DNA of 36,351 bases from Candidatus Methylomirabilis sp. (GCA_036000645.1 DASYVA010000017.1:1-36351); one strand, 5' to 3'. Shown: positions 1 through 8,031, counted from the stretch's first letter. Numbers and translations are program-made. The notes: generated by a model not told the origin, from the letters alone.

Positions 1-163
1 GTCGTTCTCGGTCGTCGGCGGTCCTCAACGTACAAACAGCGTACGCCTCCGGCCGCCTCCTCCCTCGGGCCTCGTGATGCTCGTCATTTGGCCCGGCACC
101 CGAGGTGTTGCGTGAACGATATTTGTTGTTCGTTGGAATCACATTAGGCCAGGACGGGGGCGC
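1..163. other. Upstream segment of lepB, no gene recognised
   Basis: No coding region was recognised in the first 163 bases. A 7-bp stem (63-69 with 99-105) can form but has no T-run. No -35/-10 pair of good quality was found before lepB. The AT-richer stretch 118-146 is the only plausible promoter zone. Whatever gene precedes lepB lies outside the window. Confidence 0.4.
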
Positions 164-910
164 ATGGACGAGCGGGAGCAGGCAGCGGAGGAGCAGACCA
201 GGGTGGCGGGGATCAGCGTTCCCCGCAAGAAGTCGGCGACGCGGGAGTGGGTCGAGGCCATCCTGGTGGCGGTGGTCCTGGCTATCTTCATCCGGACCTT
301 CGTGGTCCAGGCGTTTAAAATTCCTTCGGGGTCCATGCTGGAGACCCTGCAGATCGGGGATCACCTGCTGGTCAACAAGATGACCCGCGGGACCATTGTG
401 GAAATCCCCCTGACCCGGATCACCCTCTTCCACGTCCCGCGCCTCCGGGAGCCGCAGCGGGGGGAGATCCTGGTCTTCCAGTTCCCGCGCGACCCCAGCC
501 GGGACTTCATCAAGCGGGTCATCGGGCTGCCGGGAGAGATCCTGGCCGTCCGGGACAAGCGGGTCTACATCGACGGGAAGCTGCTCGAGGAGCCCTACGT
601 CATCTACCGGGGCGGCGCGCCCGCCGCCACTCCGGCGCCGCCGACCCTCCGGATGGCCGCGAACCCGGTTGAGGCTTGCGGTACCGGCGAGGGGCGCTAC
701 ATGCGGGAGCGGGACGAATACGGGCCCTGCCTCGTCCCGGAGGGCCACCTCTTCATGATGGGGGACAACCGGGACCAGAGCGAGGACAGCCGGGCCTGGG
801 GCCCCCTCCCGGTGGAGCTCATCCGGGGGAAGGCCTTTCTGATCTACTGGTCCTGGGACCGGGAGCGGTTCCTGCCGCGCTGGAGCCGGATCGGGAAGCT
901 GGTGCGATGA
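164..910 (+). CDS. lepB: Signal peptidase I (leader peptidase)
   Basis: Membrane-bound serine protease that removes Sec/Tat signal peptides on the outer face of the inner membrane. The 248-residue product has one hydrophobic anchor (about 29-50), the box B motif IPSGSM with nucleophile Ser57, and box D FIKRVIGLPGE with general-base Lys117. Box E is GDNRDQSEDSR at about 200-210. Between boxes D and E lies a Pro/Ala-rich insert with two cysteines (C172 and C189) that could form a periplasmic disulphide. This is known for some family members but is inference here. ATG 164 follows an AGGA at about 10 bases. The stop overlaps the hemW start (ATGA), so translation is probably coupled. Confidence 0.95.
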   Translation: MDEREQAAEEQTRVAGISVPRKKSATREWVEAILVAVVLAIFIRTFVVQAFKIPSGSMLETLQIGDHLLVNKMTRGTIVEIPLTRITLFHVPRLREPQRGEILVFQFPRDPSRDFIKRVIGLPGEILAVRDKRVYIDGKLLEEPYVIYRGGAPAATPAPPTLRMAANPVEACGTGEGRYMRERDEYGPCLVPEGHLFMMGDNRDQSEDSRAWGPLPVELIRGKAFLIYWSWDRERFLPRWSRIGKLVR

Positions 911-2076
911 GACCGCTGGCCCTCTACCTGCACATCCCCTACTGCCTCTCCCGCTGCCACTACTGCGACTTCAATACCTACGTCCTCGACGGCCCCCAGT
1001 CCCGGGAGTACGTGCGGGCCCTCGCCGCCGAGATCCGCCACCAGGGGCGGGCGCTCGAGGAGCCGCGGCGGGTCGAGACCGTTTTCTTCGGGGGCGGCAC
1101 CCCGTCCCTCCTGCCCGCGGGGGAGCTCAGCGGCCTGCTCGAGGCCTGCCGGGCCGCGTTCTCGGTCGCCCCGGGGGCGGAGATCACGCTCGAGGCGAAC
1201 CCCGAAACGGTGACGGCGGAGGCGTTCACGCTCCTCCGCCGGGCCGGGTTCAACCGGGTCAGCCTCGGCGTCCAGGCGCTCCATGCGGGGCTCCTCCACG
1301 TCCTGGGCCGGACCCATACCGCCGGGCGGGCCACCGAGGCCTTCGCCGCCGTCCGGGCCGCGGGCTTCCGCAACGTGAATCTGGACGTGATGTTCGGCCT
1401 GCCGGGCCAGTCGCTCCGGGACTGGCGTGAGACCCTGGAGGGGATCGTGCACCTTGCCCCGGAGCACCTCTCCACCTACGGGCTGACCATCGAGGAGGGG
1501 ACCCTCTTCGGTCGGCTGCACCGGCAGGGCGCGCTCCGGCTCCCGCCGGAGGGGGCGCACCTGGCCATGTACCGGGAGGCACTCCGGTCCCTGCCGGCGG
1601 CCGGCTACCGCCGCTATGAACTCTCCAACTTCGCCCGCCCGGGCTTCGAGTGCCGGCACAACCTCACCTACTGGCGCCAGGGGGAGTACGTGGGGCTCGG
1701 AGCCGGAGCCCACGGTTACCTCGGCGGCGTCCGCTATAGCAACGAGCGTCTCCCGGCGGCCTACATCGCTGCCGTGACGCGGCAGGGCAGCGCCGTTGCC
1801 ACGCGGGAACACCCCTCGCCGCTCGAGCAGGCGGAGGAGGCGCTCATGCTGGGCCTCCGGCTGGCGGAGGGCTTCGACCTCGCCGCCTTTGCGGCGCGGT
1901 TCGGCCTCCCCGACCCCCCCGTTGACCCGGCGGCCCTGAGCCGGCTTGAGGGGATGGGACTCATCGAGACAGGGGGAGGCTTGCTCCGGCTGACCGAGGC
2001 GGGTCTCGCCGTCTCGGATACTGTTGTTGGGGACTTAGCCGTTTCCCTCACCAGTCCGGCGGGGATTTGCGCTTGA
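907..2076 (+). CDS. hemW: HemW-type radical SAM protein (heme chaperone)
   Basis: Radical SAM protein of the HemN/HemW family, 389 residues. It begins MRPLALYLHIPYC and carries the Cx3Cx2C cluster motif (C13, C17, C20), then a GGGTPS segment typical of SAM binding. The conserved HNLTYW and GLGAGAH motifs follow. The gene position (lepB-hemW-hrcA) and start type fit HemW, a heme-binding chaperone for respiratory enzymes, better than HemN, the true oxygen-independent coproporphyrinogen oxidase. Older annotations often call this family coproporphyrinogen oxidase. ATG 907 overlaps the lepB stop by four bases. The stop codon lies inside the -35 region of the hrcA promoter. Confidence 0.92.
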   Translation: MRPLALYLHIPYCLSRCHYCDFNTYVLDGPQSREYVRALAAEIRHQGRALEEPRRVETVFFGGGTPSLLPAGELSGLLEACRAAFSVAPGAEITLEANPETVTAEAFTLLRRAGFNRVSLGVQALHAGLLHVLGRTHTAGRATEAFAAVRAAGFRNVNLDVMFGLPGQSLRDWRETLEGIVHLAPEHLSTYGLTIEEGTLFGRLHRQGALRLPPEGAHLAMYREALRSLPAAGYRRYELSNFARPGFECRHNLTYWRQGEYVGLGAGAHGYLGGVRYSNERLPAAYIAAVTRQGSAVATREHPSPLEQAEEALMLGLRLAEGFDLAAFAARFGLPDPPVDPAALSRLEGMGLIETGGGLLRLTEAGLAVSDTVVGDLAVSLTSPAGICA

Positions 2077-2101
2077 CAATCAGGGCCGATTTCTCTACAT
2101 T
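2073..2101 (+). promoter_or_regulatory. Sigma-70-type promoter of the hrcA operon
   Basis: TTGACA at 2073-2078, a 17-base spacer and TACATT at 2096-2101. The -35 overlaps the end of hemW. Predicted initiation near 2108 places the CIRCE operator right after the start point, the standard arrangement for HrcA repression. Confidence 0.85.
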
Positions 2102-2111
2102 TTTTGCCGGA

Positions 2112-2138
2112 TTAGCACTCTCTTCTTGAGAGTGCTAA
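2112..2138 (+). promoter_or_regulatory. CIRCE operator (HrcA binding site)
   Basis: Perfect TTAGCACTC - 9 bases - GAGTGCTAA inverted repeat, arms 2112-2120 and 2130-2138. CIRCE is the established operator of the heat-shock repressor HrcA, whose gene begins about 20 bases downstream. Autoregulation of this operon is therefore expected. Confidence 0.97.
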
Positions 2139-2157
2139 ACATGTGAGAGCCAAGCCG

Positions 2158-3207
2158 ATGGTACAAGAGCAGGGGCCCCTCACGGAGCGGCAGAAGGCGA
2201 TCCTGCGGGCCGTCATCCATGATTACATCCACTCTGCGGAGCCGGTCGGCTCCCGCAGTGTCTCCCGGCGCTACGCGTTCCAGCTCGGCCCGGCCAGCAT
2301 CCGGAACATCATGGCCGACCTCGAGGAGCTCGGGTACCTTGCCCAGCCCCACACCTCAGCCGGGCGCATCCCCACCGACCAGGGATACCGCTTCTACGTG
2401 GACACCCTGATGGATCCGGCCCGCCTCACCCCCGAGGAGGAGGGGCTCATCGCGGCCCGCTTCACCCCGGCCCTGGGTCAGGTGGAGGGGCTCATGCGGG
2501 AGACCAGCCAGGTCCTGGGGACCCTCTCCCGCTGCGCGGGGATCGCCATCGCCCCGCGCTTCGATCAGCTCCAGGTCAAGCGCCTGGAGTTCGTGAACCT
2601 CGCGGCCGACCGGGTCCTCCTCATCCTGGCGGCGACCTCGGGGGTGGTCCACCACAAGGTGGTCGCGGTGGATGAGCCGCTCTCCCAGGATGAGCTGAAC
2701 CGGATCGCCCGATACCTGAACGAGCTCCTCCACGGCCTGACGCTGCGGGAGGTCCGGCAGGTGCTGGTGGCCAAGATGGCCGAGGAGAAAGCCCTCTACG
2801 ACCAGCTCCTCCGCCGGGCGCTCCAGTTGGGGCGGAAGACGGTGGAGGGAGAGCCGCTGGCCGACATCTACATTGGCGGGACCACCCACATCATGGAGCA
2901 GCCGGAGTTCGCCGATGCCGAGAAGATGCGGGCCATCTTCGCCGCCTTCGAGGAGAAGTCCCGCCTCGTGCGGGTCCTGGACCGCTGTCTGACCGATGCG
3001 GGCCTCACCGTGATCATCGGGCGGGAGCTCGGGGAGGTGGGGCTGCAGGAGTTCAGCGTGGTGGCCTCTCCCTACTTTCAGCGGGGGGCCCCGGTCGGCG
3101 CCCTGGCGGTCGTGGGCCCGACCCGGATGCCGTACGAGAAGGTCGTCTCGCTGGTGGACTACACCGCCCGCCTGGTGAGCCGCCTGCTGACGGACGAAGC
3201 CTCCTGA
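2158..3207 (+). CDS. hrcA: Heat-inducible transcription repressor HrcA
   Basis: Dimeric repressor of class I heat-shock genes that binds CIRCE and depends on GroEL for activity. The 349-residue protein has an N-terminal winged helix (LTERQKAIL, then GSRSVSRRY) and the family signature TSAGRIPTDQGYRFYVD at about 60-76. A GAF-like core and C-terminal region follow (GPTRMPYEKVVSLVDY). ATG 2158 was chosen because family members begin a few residues before LTERQ and GAGAG lies 9 bases upstream. An in-frame GTG at 2143 would add five residues. First gene of hrcA-grpE-dnaJ-prmA, with its own CIRCE in the leader. Confidence 0.95.
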   Translation: MVQEQGPLTERQKAILRAVIHDYIHSAEPVGSRSVSRRYAFQLGPASIRNIMADLEELGYLAQPHTSAGRIPTDQGYRFYVDTLMDPARLTPEEEGLIAARFTPALGQVEGLMRETSQVLGTLSRCAGIAIAPRFDQLQVKRLEFVNLAADRVLLILAATSGVVHHKVVAVDEPLSQDELNRIARYLNELLHGLTLREVRQVLVAKMAEEKALYDQLLRRALQLGRKTVEGEPLADIYIGGTTHIMEQPEFADAEKMRAIFAAFEEKSRLVRVLDRCLTDAGLTVIIGRELGEVGLQEFSVVASPYFQRGAPVGALAVVGPTRMPYEKVVSLVDYTARLVSRLLTDEAS

Positions 3208-3213
3208 TGGGTG

Positions 3214-3246
3214 GGGGCCCCGCGAGGTACCGCCGGGGCCCCTTTC
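3214..3246 (+). terminator. Hairpin after hrcA, possible partial terminator
   Basis: A perfect 9-bp GC stem (3214-3222 with 3234-3242, 11-base loop) is followed by a short T-rich stretch (TTTCATTT). It lies 6 bases after the hrcA stop and before grpE. The T-run is interrupted, so it may attenuate or stabilise the mRNA rather than fully terminate it. Confidence 0.5.
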
Positions 3247-3266
3247 ATTTCCCCCCTCACCTTAAT

Positions 3267-3289
3267 CCTCTCCCCCGAGGGGGGAGAGG
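3267..3289. repeat. CTCTCCCCC-type palindrome between hrcA and grpE
   Basis: A 10-bp perfect stem (3267-3276 with 3280-3289) with a 3-base loop. It sits in a pyrimidine-rich then purine-rich stretch resembling small palindromic repeats dispersed between genes in many GC-rich genomes. Only this copy was noticed in the window, so the dispersed-repeat reading is inference. Confidence 0.45.
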
Positions 3290-3338
3290 GGAGGGAGAGG
3301 GGGCAATTGATCGAGTGGGTACGCAGGAGGTAGTGGGG

Positions 3339-3896
3339 ATGCCACAGCCGTAACACCCTGAAGTCGAGGCGAGCGGGCCCGAGGCCTCGGCCCGCCCGGC
3401 GCCGGATGCGCCCGCGGAACCGGCTGCCTCGGAGGTCGCCCGCCTCAACGACCGCCTCCTCCGCCTGGCGGCGGAGTTCGACAATTACAAGAAGCGGGTG
3501 GCTCGCGACCGAGCCGAGCTGATCCGGGTCGCGAACGAGGAGCTCCTCTTGGAGCTGCTCCCGGTCCTGGACAACCTGGAGCGGGCGCTCGCCGCCGCGC
3601 GGAAAACCGACAGCACCGAGGCGCTGGCCGAGGGCGTGGACCTGGTCCTCCGCCTCTTCCAGGGGGTCCTGGAGCGGGCCGGGGTCAAGCCCATTGACAG
3701 CGTCGGCCAGCCCTTCGATCCGACCGTCCACCAGGCCGTGGCGGCCGTGGAGTCCCCCGGGGTCCCGGACCAGACGGTCGTGGAGGAGGTCCAGCGGGGC
3801 TACTGGCTTCACGCGAAGGTCCTCCGCCCCGCCATGGTGAAGGTGGCCAAGGCCGCCGCCCCGGCCGGCAGCGGGCCCGAGGAACGGAACCGGTGA
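3339..3896 (+). CDS. grpE: GrpE nucleotide exchange factor, interrupted by in-frame TAA at codon 5
   Basis: GrpE releases ADP from DnaK. The body is unmistakable: a coiled-coil segment ending in LAAEFDNYKKRV, a central LLPVLDNLERAL, and the signature FDPTVHQAV...GYWLHAKVLRPAMVKV. The natural start is ATG 3339, 8 bases after a perfect AGGAGG (3325-3330). It would give about 185 codons, a normal GrpE length. Reading is MPQP, then TAA at 3351-3353, then HPEVEASGPEA and on without interruption to the true stop. All nearby ATG/GTG starts upstream share the frame and meet the same TAA. The first later start is CTG 3465 or GTG 3498, giving a truncated 132-residue form lacking most of the long helix. 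TAA is a normal stop elsewhere here (prfA, lpxC). Nonsense mutation, sequencing error or an unusual start remain open. The stop overlaps dnaJ (GTGA). Confidence 0.85.
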
Positions 3897-5002
3897 GCAA
3901 GCGGGACTTCTACGACATCCTCGGCATCGACCGGGACGCCACCCCCGAGCAGGTCAAGAAAGCCTACCGGAAGCTGGCCCACCAGTACCACCCCGACAAG
4001 AACCAGGGCAACAAGGAGGCCGAGGAACGCTTCAAGGAGGTCTCGGAGGCGTACGAGACGTTGAGCCAGCCCGACAAGCGGGCGGCCTACGACCGCTTCG
4101 GCCACGCCGGCGTCGGCCGGGCCGCCGAGGGGTTCTCGGACTTCGCCGACGTCGGCTTCGGCGGCCTCTTCGATGACCTCTTCGAGGGGTTCTTCGGGAC
4201 GACCGGCCGCCGCCGGGGCGCCGGGCAGCGCGGCGCCGATCTCCGGTACAACCTTACCATCAGCCTGGAGGAGGCGGCGCGGGGCCTCGAAAAACAGGTG
4301 CGCATCCCCCGCATGGAGGCGTGCGGCACCTGCGGCGGGAGCGGGGCGAAGCCCGGGAGCCGACCGAGGACCTGCGGAGTCTGCAGGGGGACGGGCCAGG
4401 TCCGCTTCTCGCGCGGCTTCCTGAGCGTCAGCCAGCCGTGCCAGCAGTGCCGCGGGGAGGGGACCGTCCTGGAGGACCCGTGCCGGAGCTGCCACGGGCA
4501 GGGACGGGTGAAAGTGGAGCGGGGCCTTTCGGTGAAGATCCCCCCCGGCGTGGAGACCGGGACCCGACTGCGGGTCAGCGGCGAGGGAGAAGCCGGGGTT
4601 CGGGGGGGAGGCCGCGGGGACCTCTACGTGGTCATCCAGGTGGCGGAGCATCCCATCTTCGTCCGGGACGGGGATGACCTCCTCTGCGAGGTCCCCGTCT
4701 CCTTCACCCAGGCTGCCCTCGGCGGCGAGCTCCGGATCCCCACCCTCACCGGCTCTACCAAGCTCAGGGTCCCCCCGGGGACGCAGTCCGGGGCCGAGTT
4801 CCGGCTTCGGGGGCAAGGGATGCCGAGCCTGCGTGGGTACGGCGTGGGGGACCTCCGGGTCCGCATCCTGGTGGAGGTTCCTACCCGGCTCACCGCCCGC
4901 CAGCGGGAGCTCCTCGAGGAGTTCGCGACGCTGGAGAACGGCGACGGCACGCCCATGAGCAAGCGGTTCCTGGAGAAGGTCCGCGAGCTCCTGGGGAAGT
5001 GA
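3893..5002 (+). CDS. dnaJ: Chaperone protein DnaJ
   Basis: Type I Hsp40 co-chaperone that stimulates DnaK ATPase and delivers substrates. 369 residues with all canonical parts. The J domain (1-70) has HPD in QYHPDKNQG. A Gly/Phe linker follows (GFGGLFDDLFEGFFG). The zinc domain has four CxxCxGxG repeats (CGTCGGSG, CGVCRGTG, CQQCRGEG, CRSCHGQG). The C-terminal substrate-binding domains contain the usual KIPPGV motif. GTG 3893 overlaps the grpE stop and has GAGGAA 7 bases upstream. There is no dnaK between grpE and dnaJ, unlike the common hrcA-grpE-dnaK-dnaJ order. Confidence 0.97.
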   Translation: MSKRDFYDILGIDRDATPEQVKKAYRKLAHQYHPDKNQGNKEAEERFKEVSEAYETLSQPDKRAAYDRFGHAGVGRAAEGFSDFADVGFGGLFDDLFEGFFGTTGRRRGAGQRGADLRYNLTISLEEAARGLEKQVRIPRMEACGTCGGSGAKPGSRPRTCGVCRGTGQVRFSRGFLSVSQPCQQCRGEGTVLEDPCRSCHGQGRVKVERGLSVKIPPGVETGTRLRVSGEGEAGVRGGGRGDLYVVIQVAEHPIFVRDGDDLLCEVPVSFTQAALGGELRIPTLTGSTKLRVPPGTQSGAEFRLRGQGMPSLRGYGVGDLRVRILVEVPTRLTARQRELLEEFATLENGDGTPMSKRFLEKVRELLGK

Positions 5003-5014
5003 GCCCCGCCCCCC

Positions 5015-5896
5015 GTGCCCTCCCTCCCCCGCGCTTCCTGGCTCGAGGTCACGGTCACCCTGCCGGAGCCCTGGGCCGAGCCGGCCGGGAGCGCTCTCCT
5101 GGAGTGGGGAGCCCCCGGGCTCATCGAAGAAGCCGTCGGCGAAACGGTCCGCCTCACGGCTCACCTGCCGGCTCCCCCGAGAGCGTTCGGGAGGACACTC
5201 CGGGCGTATCTGGCGGCCCTGGGCGAAGCGAGCGGCTCCCCGGGGTCCTTCGCGGTGCGCCTGGCCCGGCGGCGGGATCCCGGCTGGGCGACGCAGTGGC
5301 GGGGATTCCACCGGCCCCTCCGGTTCGGCCGGCTGGTGGTGGCTCCCTCCTGGTGCGAGGTCACGCTTCCGCCCGGGGAGGTGCTGGTCCGGGTGGACCC
5401 CGGGATGGCCTTCGGGACGGGGCAGCACCCGACGACGGCCTCCTGCCTCGAGGCGCTGGCCGCGTGGGTCGGGCCGGGCCTCCCGGTTCTCGACCTGGGG
5501 ACCGGGTCCGGGCTCCTCGCCCTTGCGGCCGCGGGGCTGGGGGGCAGGCCGGTCTTCGCCCTGGACACCGACCCGGACGCCTGCGCCATCGCTGCCGCCA
5601 ATTGCCGGCGAAACGGTCTCGCCGCTCCGGTCCGGATCTGCTGCGGCTCGCTCGAGGCGCTCATGCCGCGCGCGGCCTTTGCCGTCATTGTGGCCAACCT
5701 GACGGCCGCGGCGCACATGGCCCTCTTGCCGGCCCTGGCCGGGCACCTCGCCCCCGGCGGCCGGGCGGCCCTCGCGGGGATCCTCGAGGAGCAGGCGCCT
5801 GACGTCCGGCGTGCCGTCCGGGGGGCGGGCCTCGTGGTCGGGAGGGGACACCGGGCCGGCGGGTGGGTGACCCTGCACGTGACCCGGCCCTCCTGA
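5015..5896 (+). CDS. prmA: Ribosomal protein L11 methyltransferase
   Basis: SAM-dependent methylase that trimethylates L11. 293 residues: an N-terminal L11-recognition domain, then a Rossmann methyltransferase domain. Motifs seen are DPGMAFGTGQHPTT, motif I VLDLGTGSGLLALAA, an acidic motif II (ALDTDPDA) and VIVANLTAAAHM, where NL replaces the NPPY of other methylases, as usual for PrmA. GTG 5015 lies 12 bases after dnaJ, with no strong ribosome site, so expression probably depends on coupling. prmA after dnaJ is a widespread order; the usual next gene rsmE is not present. Confidence 0.92.
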   Translation: MPSLPRASWLEVTVTLPEPWAEPAGSALLEWGAPGLIEEAVGETVRLTAHLPAPPRAFGRTLRAYLAALGEASGSPGSFAVRLARRRDPGWATQWRGFHRPLRFGRLVVAPSWCEVTLPPGEVLVRVDPGMAFGTGQHPTTASCLEALAAWVGPGLPVLDLGTGSGLLALAAAGLGGRPVFALDTDPDACAIAAANCRRNGLAAPVRICCGSLEALMPRAAFAVIVANLTAAAHMALLPALAGHLAPGGRAALAGILEEQAPDVRRAVRGAGLVVGRGHRAGGWVTLHVTRPS

Positions 5897-6004
5897 GGCG
5901 CGCTGAGGCGCGGGGATGTCGGGGGCGCCCGGCGCGGCCTTGATTTTTGCGGACCCGTGTGTGACCATGGGCGCGCGGCCTCCCTCGCACTCGCGGAACG
6001 CCAC

Positions 6005-7141
6005 ATGGCTCTCGCGCGCCTGCTCATCGTGGATGACGAGGAGAACCTGCGGACCTCCCTCTGCCAGGCCTTCCGGATGGAGGGCTACGAGGTGACGGGG
6101 GCGGCCGACGCCCAGGAAGCCCTCGGCCTCATCCAGGAAGCCAACTTCGACGTCCTCCTCAGCGACCTCATGATGCCCGGGCTCGACGGCCTCTCCCTCC
6201 TGGAGAAGGCCCAGGTCCTGATGCCGGACGCCGTCGTCCTCCTCATGACGGGCCAGGGCACGGTGGAGTCGGCCATCCGTGCGCTGAAGGGGGGCGCCTA
6301 CGACTACATCCTGAAGCCCTTCAAGCTGGAGGAGATCTTCCACGCGGTCGGCCGGGGGCTGGAGCAGCAGCGCCTTCGCCGCGAGAACCTCGCGCTGACC
6401 GAGATCAACCGCCGGCTGACCGAGATCGACCAGATCAAGTCGGACCTCCTCTCGGCGATCAGCCACGAGTTCCGAACCCCCCTCACCATCATCTACGGGT
6501 GGATGGACCTGCTCCTCTCGGGGCAGTTCGGGGTGCTCTCCGAGGGGGTCCAGGAGAGCGTGGAGGCGATCGGCCACTCGGCCCGCCGCCTGGGCCGCCT
6601 CATCGCCAACCTCCTGGCCTACGTGGAGTTCGAGCGGGAGGAGGCTGCCCTCCAGACGGAGGAGCTGGACCTCGGCGAGATCCTCCGCGCGGTGGCGGAC
6701 CAGCTCTCGAGCGAGTACGCCGAGAAGCGGGTCCGGGTCGAGTTCCTGGGGGAGCTGCCGGGGGCGTCGCTCCGGGCGGACCCCGAGAAGCTCTCGCTCC
6801 TCTTCAGCAACCTGGTGGAGAACGCCATCAAGTTCAACCGGGCGGGGGAGCGGGTCCTGCTGGAGGCGACGTCGGCGAACGGGGTCGCCACGGTGGCCAT
6901 CACCAACACCCACGGCCGGATCCCCCAGGAGCGGCTGGCGCGCCTCTTCGAGCCCTTCACCCAGGGGGACATGACCCTCACCCGCGCGGCGGGGGGGCTC
7001 GGGTTGGGCCTGTCGGTGGCCCGGGCGATCGTGCAGGCCCACGGCGGCAGCATCGCCGTGCGCCAGGCCGAGCCCCAGGGGACCACCGTGAGCGTCGCCC
7101 TCCCCCTCGGCGCTCCCCCGGCGGCGGGGGAGCCGGTGTGA
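6005..7141 (+). CDS. Receiver domain fused to histidine kinase (reverse hybrid)
   Basis: Soluble two-component protein of 378 residues with the receiver first. REC domain (1-120): acidic pocket DDEEN, phospho-acceptor Asp54 in LLSDLMMPG, Lys104 in LKPF. A short coiled linker follows, then HisKA with His154 in SHEFRTPLT. The ATPase domain has an N box (LFSNLVENAIKFN, 266-278) and a G2 box GGLGLGLSVAR (330-340). The expected DxGxG G1 box reads NTHGR (301-305), so the adenine-contacting Asp and both glycines are missing. No membrane segment is present. ATG 6005 begins the receiver fold directly; GTG 5957 is an alternative. The stop overlaps the next gene (GTGA). Its signal and partner are unknown. 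Confidence 0.88.
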   Translation: MALARLLIVDDEENLRTSLCQAFRMEGYEVTGAADAQEALGLIQEANFDVLLSDLMMPGLDGLSLLEKAQVLMPDAVVLLMTGQGTVESAIRALKGGAYDYILKPFKLEEIFHAVGRGLEQQRLRRENLALTEINRRLTEIDQIKSDLLSAISHEFRTPLTIIYGWMDLLLSGQFGVLSEGVQESVEAIGHSARRLGRLIANLLAYVEFEREEAALQTEELDLGEILRAVADQLSSEYAEKRVRVEFLGELPGASLRADPEKLSLLFSNLVENAIKFNRAGERVLLEATSANGVATVAITNTHGRIPQERLARLFEPFTQGDMTLTRAAGGLGLGLSVARAIVQAHGGSIAVRQAEPQGTTVSVALPLGAPPAAGEPV

Positions 7142-8031
7142 GCGGACGGCCCCGCCTCTTCCTCGTGGACGGCTCCTCCTACGTCTATCGCGCCTTCCAC
7201 GCCCTCCCCCCCCTCACCGGCCCCGGCGGGCATCCCACCAACGCGACCTACGGGTTCACCGCCATGCTCCTGAAGCTCCTGCGGGAGCAGGCGCCGGAGT
7301 ACGCGGGGGTCGTCTTCGACACCGAGGGGCCGACCGAGCGCCACCGGGCCTTCGAGGCCTACAAGGCTCAGCGCCCCCCCATGCCCGAGGCCCTGGCGGC
7401 CCAGCTCCCGGACATCCACCGGGTGGTGGCGGGGTTCCGCCTCCCCCTGCTGGCGGAGCCGGGGCAGGAGGCGGATGACCTGCTGGGGACGCTGGCCGTC
7501 CGGGCGGAAAAGACCGGCTTCGACGTCGTCCTGGTCACGGGGGACAAGGACATGTGCCAGGTGGTCGGTCCCGCCGTCCGCCTCTACGACAGCATGCGCG
7601 ACCGCTGGATCACCGAGGCGGAGGTCCGGGAGCGGTTCGGGGTCGCTCCGCCCGCCGTCCCGGATGTCCTGGGCTTGATGGGGGACAGCGTGGACAACAT
7701 CCCGGGGGTCCCCGGGGTGGGGGAGAAGACGGCGAAGCAGCTCATCGCCGAGTTCGGCTCCCTCGAGAACCTCCTCGGCAGGCTGGAGGAGGTGAAGCGG
7801 CCGCGCCTGCGGGAGGCCCTGGCGGCCCACGCCGAGCAGGCCCGCCTGAGCCGGGCCCTCGCCACGATCCGGACGGACCTGCCGGTCCCGTTCCACCCCG
7901 AGGCCTTCCGCCGCCTGCCGCCCGACCTGCCGGCCCTGGGCGAGCTGTTCCGGGCCCTGGGGTTCACCCGCCTGCTCGACGCCATCTCCCAGGGCGAGCT
8001 CCCGGGCCTGCCGGCCGGGGCGGCGCCGTGA
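7138..8031 (+). CDS. 5'-3' exonuclease / flap endonuclease (Pol I N-terminal type)
   Basis: Stand-alone 297-residue homologue of the N-terminal exonuclease of DNA polymerase I, which removes RNA primers and 5' flaps. Metal-binding acids are all visible: LVDGSS (Asp11), VVFDTEG, GQEADDLL, VTGDKDM, and the GDSVDNIPGVPGVGEKTA helix-hairpin-helix region. The protein ends soon after the exonuclease fold; no Klenow part follows. GTG 7138 overlaps the kinase stop, and its own stop overlaps the family-B polymerase start. Together with coaE downstream, this resembles a polA locus with the polymerase half replaced. Pol I-type exonuclease or ExoIX/Xni-like are the alternative names. Confidence 0.93.
   Translation: MSGRPRLFLVDGSSYVYRAFHALPPLTGPGGHPTNATYGFTAMLLKLLREQAPEYAGVVFDTEGPTERHRAFEAYKAQRPPMPEALAAQLPDIHRVVAGFRLPLLAEPGQEADDLLGTLAVRAEKTGFDVVLVTGDKDMCQVVGPAVRLYDSMRDRWITEAEVRERFGVAPPAVPDVLGLMGDSVDNIPGVPGVGEKTAKQLIAEFGSLENLLGRLEEVKRPRLREALAAHAEQARLSRALATIRTDLPVPFHPEAFRRLPPDLPALGELFRALGFTRLLDAISQGELPGLPAGAAP

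Noticed and set aside
5897-6004. GC-rich palindromes plus TTTTT between prmA and the kinase as a terminator
   Set aside because: The possible stems are only 4-5 bp, and the T-run (about 5945-5950) is not directly attached to any of them.
3809-7042. Very long antisense open frames, for example opposite dnaJ-prmA-kinase, prfA-prmC and mutS2
   Set aside because: Expected in GC-rich DNA opposite strongly codon-biased genes. They have low-complexity composition and no recognisable domain, and the plus-strand genes are certain.
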